A stretch of 29,858 nt of DNA from JAKJGV01 sp964617565 (lineage in GTDB: Bacteria > Verrucomicrobiota > Kiritimatiellia > CAIQIC01 > JAGNIJ01): NCBI GenBank assembly GCA_964617565.1, contig CAZTYH010000036.1, positions 1-29,858 of the forward strand, given 5' to 3'. Positions within the stretch are counted from its first letter, which is position 1. The number at the start of each line of letters is the position of its first letter. This document shows positions 8,755 to 17,066 of the stretch, piece by piece. Both the position numbers and the translations under genes were made by a program. The notes under the pieces are model-generated. The model searched no databases and was not told the DNA's origin. It saw nothing but the letters and a program-made list of their open reading frames with translations.

Positions 8755-9303
8755 ATGGAATCATGGTCGTTGGCAACATGGGCGATAGGGCTTGGGGCAT
8801 TGATCCTTCTGGTCGGTCTTGTCATGCTGGGCAGGCCGGATTGGTTCATTCGCGCTATTCTGGCTTTTCCGCGGAGCAGACTGCCGTCCTGGATATTGAC
8901 GGCGGCCTGCCTTTTCTGGGTTTCCCAAATCGTATTGAATGCGCATCTCGGCCGATTCGAGCACTTGAAGCCGCTGATTTATGCAGCGGGCCCCGTCAGT
9001 TTTATCTTGATCGTGGTGTTCATGGACGAGTTGCTTGCTCCCCGCGCGCTGGGCGGCTTGTTTCTGCTGGTGGCGAACCCCATCCTGAACGCCGCGCGTT
9101 GGCATCCATCGAACTGGCGCCTGGTGATGACCGTGATCGCATACCTCATTGTGATTGCCGGGATCGCCTTCGTGCTCGGGCCTTATCATTTCCGCAAGGC
9201 GGCGGCACTGATTACGGCATCCGAGAAGCGGTGCCGGGTCATCGGCGCGCTCCGGATCGCGACAGGCCTTTTCATTATGTATCTCGGCCTGCGGGTTTAT
9301 TGA
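8755..9303 (+). CDS. Polytopic membrane protein of unknown function
   Basis: 182 residues with about five or six hydrophobic segments (roughly 5-26, 43-64, 73-92, 97-112, 121-143 and 165-182), ending in a hydrophobic helix (GLFIMYLGLRVY). The family is not recognised. Start ATG 8755 has AGGTG (8746-8750) 4 nt upstream and a plausible promoter before that. A longer frame beginning at 8640 on the same strand overlaps this gene, but it reads as hydrophilic, arginine- and glycine-rich sequence and is taken as a shadow. The gene lies between the AsmA-like gene and a GT9 glycosyltransferase (23 nt downstream), so an envelope role is possible but not shown. Confidence 0.75.
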   Translation: MESWSLATWAIGLGALILLVGLVMLGRPDWFIRAILAFPRSRLPSWILTAACLFWVSQIVLNAHLGRFEHLKPLIYAAGPVSFILIVVFMDELLAPRALGGLFLLVANPILNAARWHPSNWRLVMTVIAYLIVIAGIAFVLGPYHFRKAAALITASEKRCRVIGALRIATGLFIMYLGLRVY

Positions 9304-9326
9304 TTTAGAAACAGCCGTGATGGACC

Positions 9327-10250
9327 ATGAATCGAAAACCGCGATTTCTTATTCTGCGCGGTGGCGCGATAGGGGATTTCATTCTGACGCTGCCCGCGAT
9401 CCAGGCTGTCCGCGAGCAGTGGCCGGATGCGGAGATTGAGTTGATAGGCTATCCGCACATTGCAGCCCTGGCGGTGGAAGCGGGTCTTGTTGACCGGGTG
9501 GATTCGCTCGATCGCGCCGGGATGGCCAAGTTCTTCACGCCCACCCCGACATTCACGGAAGAGCAGGGACGCTACATCCAATCCTTTGACGTGGTGATTT
9601 CCTATCTCCACGATCCCGGATTGTTTGTGCAGGACAACCTGCGCGCGGCCGGTGCGAAACAGGTGATTTACGGCTCACCGATTGTTGAAGCCGGGCATGC
9701 GACGGACCACCTGGTCAAACCGCTCGAAACAATGGCGATTTACGCGGCGGGAACCCACCCGAAATTGTCATTGCGGGCCGAAACCGCGCAAGCCGGGCTG
9801 CGGTGGCTTGCCGACAGGGGCATTGAGAAGTCGGCAGTGGCGATTCATCCGGGCAGTGGAAGTCCGAAGAAGAACTGGCCTGTCGAGCGCTTCATCGCGC
9901 TGGCCCGCGTCCTTTCCGGGCGCGGCCATTCGCCGTTTTTCATCATCGGGGAGGCGGACGACGCGGCGGGTCGCGCGATCCTTGACCAGGCGCCGGGCGT
10001 GCCTGTATTAAGCGGCGCGACGCTGACTGAAATGGCGGCGGTTCTCGCGCATTGCGTTCAATATGTCGGCAACGATTCGGGGATCACGCACATAGCGGCG
10101 GCGCTCGGTATTCCGGTGATCGCGCTTTTCGGCGCGTCGGATGCGGACCGCTGGGGTCCGCGCGGCCCGAATGCACGGCTGATTCGCGCGCCGGACGGGA
10201 ATCCCGGGACAACAACGCTGGAGCACGTTCTTGAAGCACTTTCCATTTGA
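9327..10250 (+). CDS. Glycosyltransferase family 9 (heptosyltransferase-like)
   Basis: 307 residues with the two-domain GT-B layout of ADP-heptose:LPS heptosyltransferases. The N-terminal motif RGGAIGDFILTLPAI (11-25) contains the conserved Asp17 position. The second domain has VAIHPGSGSPKKNWP (171-185) and GNDSGITHIAAA (248-259), which bind the nucleotide sugar in the family. It probably adds a sugar to an LPS core or another envelope glycan in the cytoplasm; the donor cannot be read from sequence. The ATG at 9327 has only a weak ribosome site. The 3' end overlaps the next gene by 20 nt. Confidence 0.9.
   Translation: MNRKPRFLILRGGAIGDFILTLPAIQAVREQWPDAEIELIGYPHIAALAVEAGLVDRVDSLDRAGMAKFFTPTPTFTEEQGRYIQSFDVVISYLHDPGLFVQDNLRAAGAKQVIYGSPIVEAGHATDHLVKPLETMAIYAAGTHPKLSLRAETAQAGLRWLADRGIEKSAVAIHPGSGSPKKNWPVERFIALARVLSGRGHSPFFIIGEADDAAGRAILDQAPGVPVLSGATLTEMAAVLAHCVQYVGNDSGITHIAAALGIPVIALFGASDADRWGPRGPNARLIRAPDGNPGTTTLEHVLEALSI
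10220..10223 (+). promoter_or_regulatory. Ribosome binding site for the TTG start of the ArsB/NhaD-type transporter
   Basis: GGAG lies 7 nt before TTG 10231. The alternative ATG 10267 lacks a good site, so the TTG start and the 20-nt overlap with the GT9 gene are favoured. Confidence 0.45.
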
Positions 10251-11637
10251 TCTGGATGCAAGATGGATGGTTGTGCTGGCCTTCGTGGTTTCGTCTGTTG
10301 TGACCATAGGCCTGATCCTGCACCGGCCCTATCTTCGCGTACGCATTCGCCAGCGACGGCTGAGGATTGAGACTTATTTCCTCGGCGCTTTATTCGGCCC
10401 GCTCCTGATTCTCGGGTTGGGCATCATGCCCTGGGTGGCGATCCTGGAGGGGTTGCATGGCAGCGGAGGCCTTCAGCCGCTCGGTATTCTTGCGCTGTTT
10501 CTCTCCATGGTATTCATCAGCATCTTCCTGGACATCACCGGCGTGTTCGAGTTTTGCGCGCGCGTGGCGTTGCGCTGGGCGGGGACCGATGGCCGCCGCT
10601 TGTTCTACGCCATTTACTTTGTGGTGTCCGTGCTGACTATTTTCACATCGAACGACATTATCATCCTGACGTTCACGCCATTGGTCTGTTACTTCACCAA
10701 GCACGCCCGCCTGAACCCGATTCCGTACTTGATGGCCGAATTTTTTGCGGCGAACACGTGGAGCATGCTTCTCTATGTCGGCAATCCGACCAATATCGTC
10801 ATTGCCGGGGCTTTTCGCCTGACGTTCCTCCAGTACACGGCATGGATGTTTTTCCCGACGCTGGCCGCGGGCCTGGTCAATCTTTTCGGTCTCTCAATTC
10901 TTTTCCGCAAGGATATTACGCAGCCGCTGGCGCACCACATCGTGGGCCGGCCGATGGATGCCATCACCGACCGGCCGGGCGCCGTGATGGGCGTTGCGTT
11001 GTTGGGCGTCTGCGTGCTGACGCTCGCGATTGCGCCTCAACTGGGCATTGCCCTGTGGTCCGTCGCGCTGGCCGCAGCGCTTGGTTTATTGCTGGTGCTG
11101 ATCGCACGCCGGTCCTGGGCGCGCTTGCTGGGGCTTGATCTGGCGAAGCACGGAGGAACGGGCGTACGTCATACCCTCAGCCGCATGCCCTGGCCGATGG
11201 TCCCCTTCGTGCTGGCACTGTTCATGACCGTGGTGGCGCTGCAGTATTATGGCATCACGCCGGGAATCGGGGAGGCGGTTCGCGCCAAGGGCTGGACTTC
11301 GCCGGCGGCCCTGGTGGCGCTTTTCGGTTTCGGATCCGCCTTTGCCGCGAACGTGCTGAATAATATTCCTATGACGCTTGCTTTCGCGGGAATCATCCAG
11401 GGCTTCAGCGGAACTGCGCTGCTGGCGGCGGCGCTGGCGACAACGGTGGGCGCCAACCTGGGCGCCAACCTGACGCCACTGGGCGCCCTCGCGGGGATCA
11501 TGTGGCTGACGATCCTTCACGATAAGGGCGTACAAATCCGGTTCATTGATTTCGTGCGGTACGGATTCCTGGTCACGATATGCAGTCTTGCCGCGGCGCT
11601 GGGCGCGCTGGCGCTGCAGTTTGTCGTGTTGTCGTGA
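10231..11637 (+). CDS. ArsB/NhaD (SLC13-like ion transporter superfamily) permease
   Basis: 468 residues with about 11-12 membrane helices. The family signature appears twice as related re-entrant motifs: SNDIIILTFTPLVCY with NPTNIVIAGAF in the first half, and NNIPMTLAFAG with GANLGANLTPLGALAGIMW in the second. Relatives export arsenite or antimonite (ArsB), exchange Na+/H+ (NhaD) or move dicarboxylates (SLC13), so the substrate is open. No arsR, arsA or arsC is nearby, which argues against calling it an arsenic resistance gene. The TTG 10231 start overlaps the GT9 gene and has GGAG 7 nt upstream; ATG 10267 would shorten it by 12 residues without removing a helix. It ends 7 nt before the convergent wzt-like gene. 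Confidence 0.85.
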   Translation: MKHFPFDLDARWMVVLAFVVSSVVTIGLILHRPYLRVRIRQRRLRIETYFLGALFGPLLILGLGIMPWVAILEGLHGSGGLQPLGILALFLSMVFISIFLDITGVFEFCARVALRWAGTDGRRLFYAIYFVVSVLTIFTSNDIIILTFTPLVCYFTKHARLNPIPYLMAEFFAANTWSMLLYVGNPTNIVIAGAFRLTFLQYTAWMFFPTLAAGLVNLFGLSILFRKDITQPLAHHIVGRPMDAITDRPGAVMGVALLGVCVLTLAIAPQLGIALWSVALAAALGLLLVLIARRSWARLLGLDLAKHGGTGVRHTLSRMPWPMVPFVLALFMTVVALQYYGITPGIGEAVRAKGWTSPAALVALFGFGSAFAANVLNNIPMTLAFAGIIQGFSGTALLAAALATTVGANLGANLTPLGALAGIMWLTILHDKGVQIRFIDFVRYGFLVTICSLAAALGALALQFVVLS

Positions 11638-11644
11638 GAAGGTT

Positions 11645-12835
11645 TCAACCGCCCGCGCGGTGGTCCCAGGCGCTGTTGAGATGGAACAGGCCGTGGGCGT
11701 CCGTGATGTTTTTGACTACAAACGGATACCAGTCCTCGCGGCGATGATACTGGACGGCGTGATCCCATGAGTGGATGGAGAGTGAGAGAAAGAAATTTCC
11801 CTGCATCAGCGTGAGCGGATCAATGGTGAGCCGCACCGCGCCTTCGCCTTCGATTGAATCCACGGGATATTTCGCGATTTGTGTATTGGACCCGAAAACG
11901 TAGAACCCGTTGCCGGTCTTCACCGAGAAGCCGAAGACGGGCCGCTCGATGCGCTTGTGCGCGCGGTATTGGATGTCCACGTACATCGGGCGTCCGGCCT
12001 CGAGCGTGGCCACCTCTTCGTTCTTTTCGTTGCGAATCTTCACCTCGGTAAACTCAACCTCACGGGTTCCGAATTCCTGCGTGTAAAGATATCCGCCTTC
12101 GCCCATGTAGGCGCGGATGTACTTGAGGATCACATCGGGCGGATCGCCGGCTGCGACCAGGTTCCCGTGATGGATGAGGAAAGCCTCGTCGCAGAACTCC
12201 TCGACCGATTGCAATGCGTGCGAAACGAAGAGAAGGGTCTTGCCCTTCCGCTGGAAGTCGCGGATGCGATCGAAGCATTTAAGCTGAAATGCGACGTCGC
12301 CGACCGCCAGCACTTCGTCAATGAGCAGGATATCCGGGTCCATCTCGACAGCGACGGCAAAACCGAGCCGCACGTACATGCCGCTGGAGTAGTGTTTAAC
12401 CGGCATGTCAATGAACTCGCGCAAGCCGGCGAATTCCACGATATGGTCGAATCGCTTGCGCACGTCCTCGCGGGCAATACCGAGGATTGCGGCGTTCAGG
12501 AAAACATTTTCCCGGCCGCTGAGATCGGGGTGAAATCCCGCGCCGAGCTCGAGCAGGGATGAAATCCGTCCGTGCGTCGTTACCGATCCGCACGTCGGGG
12601 TGATCGTTTTTGCGACGAGCCCGAGCAGCGAACTTTTTCCGGATCCGTTCGGCCCGACCACGCCCACGGTGCGGCCTTTCGGAATCTCGAACGACACGTC
12701 CTGCAGGGCCCAGAAGTGTCCGGTGTGCGCGCCGGCGCCGCGCAGGGCGCGGGTGAGCGCGCCGAAGAGCGTGGGCGGACCGAGACCGCGCATCTGGTAG
12801 CGCTTCCCGAGATTTCTGGCTTCGATTGCGTTCAT
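11645..12835 (-). CDS. ABC exporter ATPase for O-antigen/teichoic-acid-type polysaccharide (Wzt-like) with C-terminal carbohydrate-binding domain
   Basis: A 396-residue ATPase that energises polysaccharide export across the inner membrane with the adjacent Wzm-like permease. Motifs: Walker A GPNGSGKSS (61-69), signature region YSSGMYVRL (149-157), Walker B ILLIDE (169-174) and switch His206. The extra C-terminal part (about 250-396) fits the Wzt_C beta-sandwich that recognises the end of the glycan chain in known systems; the shorter TagH/KpsT types lack it. The frame stays open far upstream through the permease gene, but the start is placed at 12835 because MNAIEARNLGKRY is the usual beginning of the family and the ATG shares one base with the permease stop (TGATG). 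Confidence 0.93.
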   Translation of the reverse strand: MNAIEARNLGKRYQMRGLGPPTLFGALTRALRGAGAHTGHFWALQDVSFEIPKGRTVGVVGPNGSGKSSLLGLVAKTITPTCGSVTTHGRISSLLELGAGFHPDLSGRENVFLNAAILGIAREDVRKRFDHIVEFAGLREFIDMPVKHYSSGMYVRLGFAVAVEMDPDILLIDEVLAVGDVAFQLKCFDRIRDFQRKGKTLLFVSHALQSVEEFCDEAFLIHHGNLVAAGDPPDVILKYIRAYMGEGGYLYTQEFGTREVEFTEVKIRNEKNEEVATLEAGRPMYVDIQYRAHKRIERPVFGFSVKTGNGFYVFGSNTQIAKYPVDSIEGEGAVRLTIDPLTLMQGNFFLSLSIHSWDHAVQYHRREDWYPFVVKNITDAHGLFHLNSAWDHRAGG

Positions 12836-13644
12836 CAGAGCATATCCGCGAAATTGTGTTGGGCGCGTTGGAATGACCTGTATGCCAGGACCAGCAGCAC
12901 CAGGGGCAGCACAAGGCCGGCCACGGCCTCCGTGGTGCAGGGGAAAGCGACTCCGGGCAGCGTGATCGCCCGGTAGGCCGTAATGATCACGGCCATCGGG
13001 TTGACCACGTAGAGGCTCGTCAGCACGGGCCACTGCGCCGCGGCTCGCTCGACGAAGCTGAGGTTGTACATCACCGGAGAAACAAAGAACCATGCGCTGA
13101 GCAACACACCGACCAGGTGTTGCGTATCGCGGAAATAAACATTCGCGCCGGCCATGAACATGGCCAGCGCGAGATTGAAGACCAGATGGAGCAGGATGAC
13201 GGCGGGCAGCAGAACGATGAGCATGTGGATGTGTGCGCCGCGCAGGTGGAGCAGAATGAGAATGATCGCGAACTGAACCACGAGGCTCAGGAGAAAGTTC
13301 ACGAGATTGGCCAGAGTGACGGATAGCGGCATGACCACGCGGGGGAAATAAACCTTCTTCACCAGGTTCGCGTTGCCGGTAATGGCGGTCATGCCGCCGT
13401 TCACGCACATCGCGGTGAACTGCCACGCGAACACGCCGATGATAATTTCCTCTGTCGGCACTCCGCGCCCCGCGAGCAGGCGCAGAAAAAAGACGTAAAT
13501 GAAGGCCATGAACAGCGGCGTGAGAATGCTCCACAGGAAACCGAGCACGGAGCCCTTGTAGCGGCTCTTCAACTCGCGCGCGACGAGGTTCTGGATCAAC
13601 TCCCGCCGGTCTTTCAACATGTGCCACAGTTCAATCATTGCCAT
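12835..13644 (-). CDS. ABC-2 polysaccharide export permease (Wzm-like)
   Basis: 269 residues with six membrane helices and the family pattern: cytoplasmic amphipathic start (LVARELKSRYKGSVLGFLW, 20-38), NLVKKVYFPR after the second helix, and SPVMYNLSF with YVVNPMAVIITAYR near the C-terminus. This matches O-antigen and teichoic-acid exporters (Wzm/TagG). Together with the following Wzt-like ATPase it would move a completed, lipid-linked polysaccharide to the periplasm. ATG 13644 and ATG 13638 are both possible starts and differ by two residues. Only 26 nt separate it from the GspM-like gene upstream, so it may be cotranscribed with the gspKLM set. Confidence 0.92.
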   Translation of the reverse strand: MAMIELWHMLKDRRELIQNLVARELKSRYKGSVLGFLWSILTPLFMAFIYVFFLRLLAGRGVPTEEIIIGVFAWQFTAMCVNGGMTAITGNANLVKKVYFPRVVMPLSVTLANLVNFLLSLVVQFAIILILLHLRGAHIHMLIVLLPAVILLHLVFNLALAMFMAGANVYFRDTQHLVGVLLSAWFFVSPVMYNLSFVERAAAQWPVLTSLYVVNPMAVIITAYRAITLPGVAFPCTTEAVAGLVLPLVLLVLAYRSFQRAQHNFADML

Positions 13645-13670
13645 TCAATTTCCGTTTGCTGTGCCGGTCC

Positions 13671-14159
13671 TCAGGGCCCGGGCTTCTCCAGCGCCTCCAG
13701 CACAAGTACCGCGCGGCCACGGCCCTGGTCGAGCGCATTGATGCTGCATTCGGCGAGCCGCCAGGGTGGATTCTCTTTCACTTGGCCGGCTTCCCGGATG
13801 AATGCGGATAAAGTGGCCAGCGGAATATCCTCGAATGTTGCGGTCATTGTAACGAGGTTCCATCCGCCCGCCGCAGGCTTTGCATCCCGCCGCCGCGTGG
13901 TGGGGCGCGGAACGCCCGCTTCGTCGGCAATCTCCGCGAGGGGGCGCGGAAGCCGCGCACCGAGCTCTTCGAATTTCTGCAGCAGGCCCATCACATCCTG
14001 GCCCTGGACGGCGAGATGGCGAAGATCCCGCAAGTCATTCAGTTTCCGGTCCATGCGGGCCTTCATCTGCGGAGTGGACTCAAGGGCGCGATAGGTCACG
14101 AATAGCCCCAGCGCAAAGAGCAGGAGGGCCACGCTGTAAAGGACGCGAGCCTTGTTCAT
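13671..14159 (-). CDS. GspM-like type II secretion/pseudopilus inner-membrane protein
   Basis: 162 residues. One N-terminal membrane helix (about 6-24) is followed by a short coiled region (TPQMKARMDRKLNDLRDL) and a small C-terminal alpha/beta domain. This is the size and layout of GspM/PilO-type platform proteins, which pair with GspL. Sequence conservation in the family is low, so the call rests mainly on topology and on the gspK-gspL-gspM gene order. The ATG overlaps the gspL-like stop by 4 nt (ATGA). Confidence is moderate. Confidence 0.7.
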   Translation of the reverse strand: MNKARVLYSVALLLFALGLFVTYRALESTPQMKARMDRKLNDLRDLRHLAVQGQDVMGLLQKFEELGARLPRPLAEIADEAGVPRPTTRRRDAKPAAGGWNLVTMTATFEDIPLATLSAFIREAGQVKENPPWRLAECSINALDQGRGRAVLVLEALEKPGP

Positions 14160-15613
14160 GATCCGCGCTCCTCTCCGCCGCGCCTCGCTTTGATGGAGAA
14201 ATGGACCCGCTCATCCGCTCCGGCGTCTTGCCGCTCGATCTCGGTGATGTAGCCCGCCTTTCGAAGGATCGCCGCCGCCGCGTCGCAGTGATTCCAGTCC
14301 GTCGCCGAACCCATGATCGCCGCGCTTTCGGGGCGCAATGAAAGGCTCTCGATCCGGATACCGAGCTGAGTGCATTTCTGCAGGACGCGCGCAAGGAGAT
14401 CTGCTTGCGACGGACGGAAGAAAGCGAGGAACGGTTTGTAGTGATCCGCCTGGTCTTTCAGTGCGCGACGGGTGACCAGCAGTTCCTGGCCTTTGGGAAC
14501 CTGCTGAAGTCCGCTGAGCGACTGCGCGGTTCGGGTTAATTCGGTCTGGATTTCGTGGTCGCGCGCCTGAAGGATGCCCTGCCACGTCATTCCTGCCACG
14601 CAGAGAGCGATGCCGGCGGCGCTCAGCCATTGCACGGTGCGCCGATGAAGCGCGCTGATTCGTGATGCGGTCTTGGGGTGCGCCGTGGACTTGCCGCGAA
14701 GATTGCACGGCAGGGGTGCGCCGCCCAGCGCCCGGATCGCCAGCGCGCGCGCGAGGAAAGCAGGAGCTTTCGCATGCGTTCGGAACACCGGCGGCCCAAG
14801 GTTTTGAAGAACATTTTCCAATGATTGGATCGCGTCCGGTTCTTCGGCGCCCGGGCCGGTCCAGAACCATTGCAGCGAGTCTTTTGAGATGCGGCCGGGA
14901 ATTTGAGCGCGCGTTACCTGTTGGGCGCGGACGGCGAATTGCCGCGCCGCTTCGTCGCCCGCTTGACGATCGAGCAGCTGCTTGAACCCGATCCGCACAC
15001 CATGTGCCCCGGTGAAACCCTGATCCGTGCCGTGTCCGACCACCAACGTGGAATGATCAAGACCCACGTAAGCGACGATTCGCGCCGCGCCTCGTTCAAG
15101 GGGGGCTTCACGCAGGCTTTGGGTCCACAGTGCAAGCCCTTCGTGATCGAGAATTTCGGGATCCAGCGCGGCCTTCTCATATTCGGAAAGGCGCTGGCGG
15201 ACATCTTCCCGTCTTGCCGCAACGGCAAGAAGGTCAACGGCCCTGTTTTCCGCGCGCTGCACGGCTGCCACGGTATGTTCGCAGATTTCAAGGGGAAAAG
15301 GGATCTGCACATCGAGGAGGGACGGGAGAACCCGCAGGGCTTTTTCCGGTGCGTTCAACGGGGTGTGAATCCATCGAGCGAAGCTTTCCTGTGCGGACAT
15401 GACGCCCGCGAGGACGACATCGTGCCGGGACAATTGGGCGCTGGATGAAATGCCGGCGGTGGCAATGGATTCGGCAATGCGCTCGGCAGCCGGCCCGTCA
15501 TACAGCGTTTCGCATGCATCGTCCGCGCGCCCTCGCACGCAGCGAACGAGGAGCAGGCGGCCGTCCGCCAAGTCGGCGCCATACGAAATCTTTATGCCCC
15601 GAACGTGCTCCAT
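14156..15613 (-). CDS. GspL-like type II secretion platform protein
   Basis: 485 residues: a cytoplasmic actin-fold-like domain (about 1-300, with the nucleotide-fold strand IVAYVGLDHSTLVVGHG near 179-195), one membrane helix (about 328-348) and a periplasmic ferredoxin-like domain. In type II secretion GspL links the cytoplasmic ATPase GspE to GspM and the pseudopilus. The start is placed at the ATG at 15613, which shares one base with the gspK-like stop (TAATG). A longer frame to 15706 only adds sequence that lies inside the gspK-like gene. No gspE, gspF or gspD is in this window, so the ATPase partner must be elsewhere. Confidence 0.78.
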   Translation of the reverse strand: MEHVRGIKISYGADLADGRLLLVRCVRGRADDACETLYDGPAAERIAESIATAGISSSAQLSRHDVVLAGVMSAQESFARWIHTPLNAPEKALRVLPSLLDVQIPFPLEICEHTVAAVQRAENRAVDLLAVAARREDVRQRLSEYEKAALDPEILDHEGLALWTQSLREAPLERGAARIVAYVGLDHSTLVVGHGTDQGFTGAHGVRIGFKQLLDRQAGDEAARQFAVRAQQVTRAQIPGRISKDSLQWFWTGPGAEEPDAIQSLENVLQNLGPPVFRTHAKAPAFLARALAIRALGGAPLPCNLRGKSTAHPKTASRISALHRRTVQWLSAAGIALCVAGMTWQGILQARDHEIQTELTRTAQSLSGLQQVPKGQELLVTRRALKDQADHYKPFLAFFRPSQADLLARVLQKCTQLGIRIESLSLRPESAAIMGSATDWNHCDAAAAILRKAGYITEIERQDAGADERVHFSIKARRGGEERGS

Positions 15614-16872
15614 TACAGCACCCACTGAAGAATGTTCACATCGCCCGCGCCGTTTCGCTCGACCAGGGCTAAAAGACGCTCGGTGCGGCCATCCGCATAA
15701 GCCCACGCGTGCACGGTGAAATACCGACTTTTCGTATCAAGATAGACGCTTGCGCGCAACAGGAGATCGGGATCCAGCACCCCGACGAGTTCATCGAGTG
15801 AGCGAATGGGCCGCTTGTTGCGGACCCCGATGACCAGGGATGCAAGCTCCTCGTTTTCGAGACCGAGCACTCCGGCGAGGACCGTTTGGCCGGCGGTGTT
15901 CACGTTGACGGGCTCCGGCGATGCGCGGCGGCCCGGAATGACGGAGAGGGTATCCACGACATTTGCGGAAAACACTTCGATGAGGGTGCGGCGCTCATGA
16001 CGGCGGAAATAGTCACGATTGAAGCCGGGAATGTGCAACCATTCGCCCCAGGAGTAAAGGGGTCGGTTGGGCGGGCCGTAGCTGAAATCCATGTCTTTAT
16101 AAGCGCGGCTTTCGAATGGACCCTGGTCATTCTCGTCCATCCAGTCCGCCAATGCGTCCACGCGCTCCGCGGGGGTAAGGTCGCCGCAAAGCGTGAGCAG
16201 GTCCATGATGATGCCCGACGGCGAGCGAGCGCCGTTACGCGGCGTTGCCGAAAGATTATTGATGTTGAAGAACCGGTTCTCGTCAATCACCTTGACGAAC
16301 GTGGTGATACCCGAAGGATCCTTGGTTTCGCGGGTCACGGCCCACGTTTCGTTGGTGTGGTCCACGATCAGGTCTTCGTCCGCGGCCAGTTTTTGCAGTG
16401 CGTCGCGGGCCGCGTCAGCGGCCGCAACTTGCAGTCGTGCCCGGAGAAGCACGGCGTAATCGCGTTTTTGCGATTGCAGCGCATTGATCTGGGCGCGAGC
16501 GACAAGGAGGGTAATCACCGCGAGGACCCCCAGGACGATCACGAGTGCCGCGCCGTCTTTTTTATAAGAACGGGAATACTTGTAGAAGTCCTCCCGGCGC
16601 GAGGAGCCGGATCGCCGGCTGGGCGACATGCGATTGTGGAAGAAGGCCGCGATGGCTCGAACGGCAAGCATCAACAGTCCGCCGCCGAAATAAGCGGCGG
16701 CAAGAAGCAGCAGCCGCTGGGAGTTTGAGCTGCGCATCAGGGTTCCGATTGCAAAGAAAATGAAACTGATGGCGATACTCAGCAGGCCGAGAATGGTGCT
16801 TACCAGCACCAGCCTGCTCAAACGCCGCCGCCTCACGTGATAACGATGCGCGTGCTTGTAGGTTTCGGACAT
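15613..16872 (-). CDS. GspK-like pseudopilin with an unusual two-helix N-terminal extension
   Basis: 419 residues from ATG 16872. Residues about 105-125 (KKDG then AALVIVLGVLAVITLLV) form a type IV pilin-like N-terminus with a possible prepilin peptidase site at Gly107. The region after it carries GspK hallmarks: ADWMDENDQGPFESRAY and a helix-hairpin-helix/SAM-like stretch EPVNVNTAGQTVLAGVLG. GspK caps the pseudopilus tip in type II secretion. Upstream of the pilin-like part, and in the same frame, lie about 100 residues with two clear membrane helices (about 23-46 and 54-78). A normal prepilin would start at ATG 16629 with a 26-residue leader, but no ribosome site is visible there. Either this is a real fusion, or the shorter start is used and the upstream part is something else. 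Confidence 0.75.
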   Translation of the reverse strand: MSETYKHAHRYHVRRRRLSRLVLVSTILGLLSIAISFIFFAIGTLMRSSNSQRLLLLAAAYFGGGLLMLAVRAIAAFFHNRMSPSRRSGSSRREDFYKYSRSYKKDGAALVIVLGVLAVITLLVARAQINALQSQKRDYAVLLRARLQVAAADAARDALQKLAADEDLIVDHTNETWAVTRETKDPSGITTFVKVIDENRFFNINNLSATPRNGARSPSGIIMDLLTLCGDLTPAERVDALADWMDENDQGPFESRAYKDMDFSYGPPNRPLYSWGEWLHIPGFNRDYFRRHERRTLIEVFSANVVDTLSVIPGRRASPEPVNVNTAGQTVLAGVLGLENEELASLVIGVRNKRPIRSLDELVGVLDPDLLLRASVYLDTKSRYFTVHAWAYADGRTERLLALVERNGAGDVNILQWVL

Positions 16873-17066
16873 ATTCTGACGATTCACGGCGATCAATATG
16901 CCGAATGACGGGCGGCTGCGCGACAGAAAAAAGCAACCGTATGAAGTAGAGCCATGGACAGGGCTGCCGGACAGCAATCTTGATCTCTGCGGGCGATTTG
17001 CGCATTATGACCGCCTTGAAAAGAGGCCTTTGGAGGAAATCCGGCCTGAGCGTGCTTGGAACACAC
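16873..17066. promoter_or_regulatory. Divergent promoter region between the gspK-like and TPR genes
   Basis: A 194-bp space between divergent genes that should hold promoters for both. On the plus strand TTGATC (16980-16985), 17 bp and CATTAT (17003-17008) match the sigma70 consensus in 4/6 each, about 50 nt before the TPR start. No convincing minus-strand promoter was found. A GGAGG at 17032-17036 is followed by no good start codon at normal distance. Confidence 0.3.

Noticed and set aside
10231..11637. Arsenite efflux gene arsB
   Set aside because: The superfamily also contains Na+/H+ antiporters and dicarboxylate carriers, and no other ars gene is nearby, so the specific name is not supported.
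11638..11644. Terminator between the convergent transporter and wzt-like genes
   Set aside because: Only 7 bp separate the two stops and no stem-loop with a T-run is visible.
12836..13627. Upstream extension of the Wzt-like frame
   Set aside because: It is open only because the reading frame passes through the Wzm gene; the protein sequence there is not Wzt-like and the ATG at 12835 is coupled to the Wzm stop.
14814..14832. TTTTCCA-ATGAT-TGGATCG, a near match to the dyad upstream of GH130
   Set aside because: It lies inside the gspL-like coding region and the right half matches only partly, so chance is the simplest explanation; kept on record in case a genome-wide scan finds more copies.
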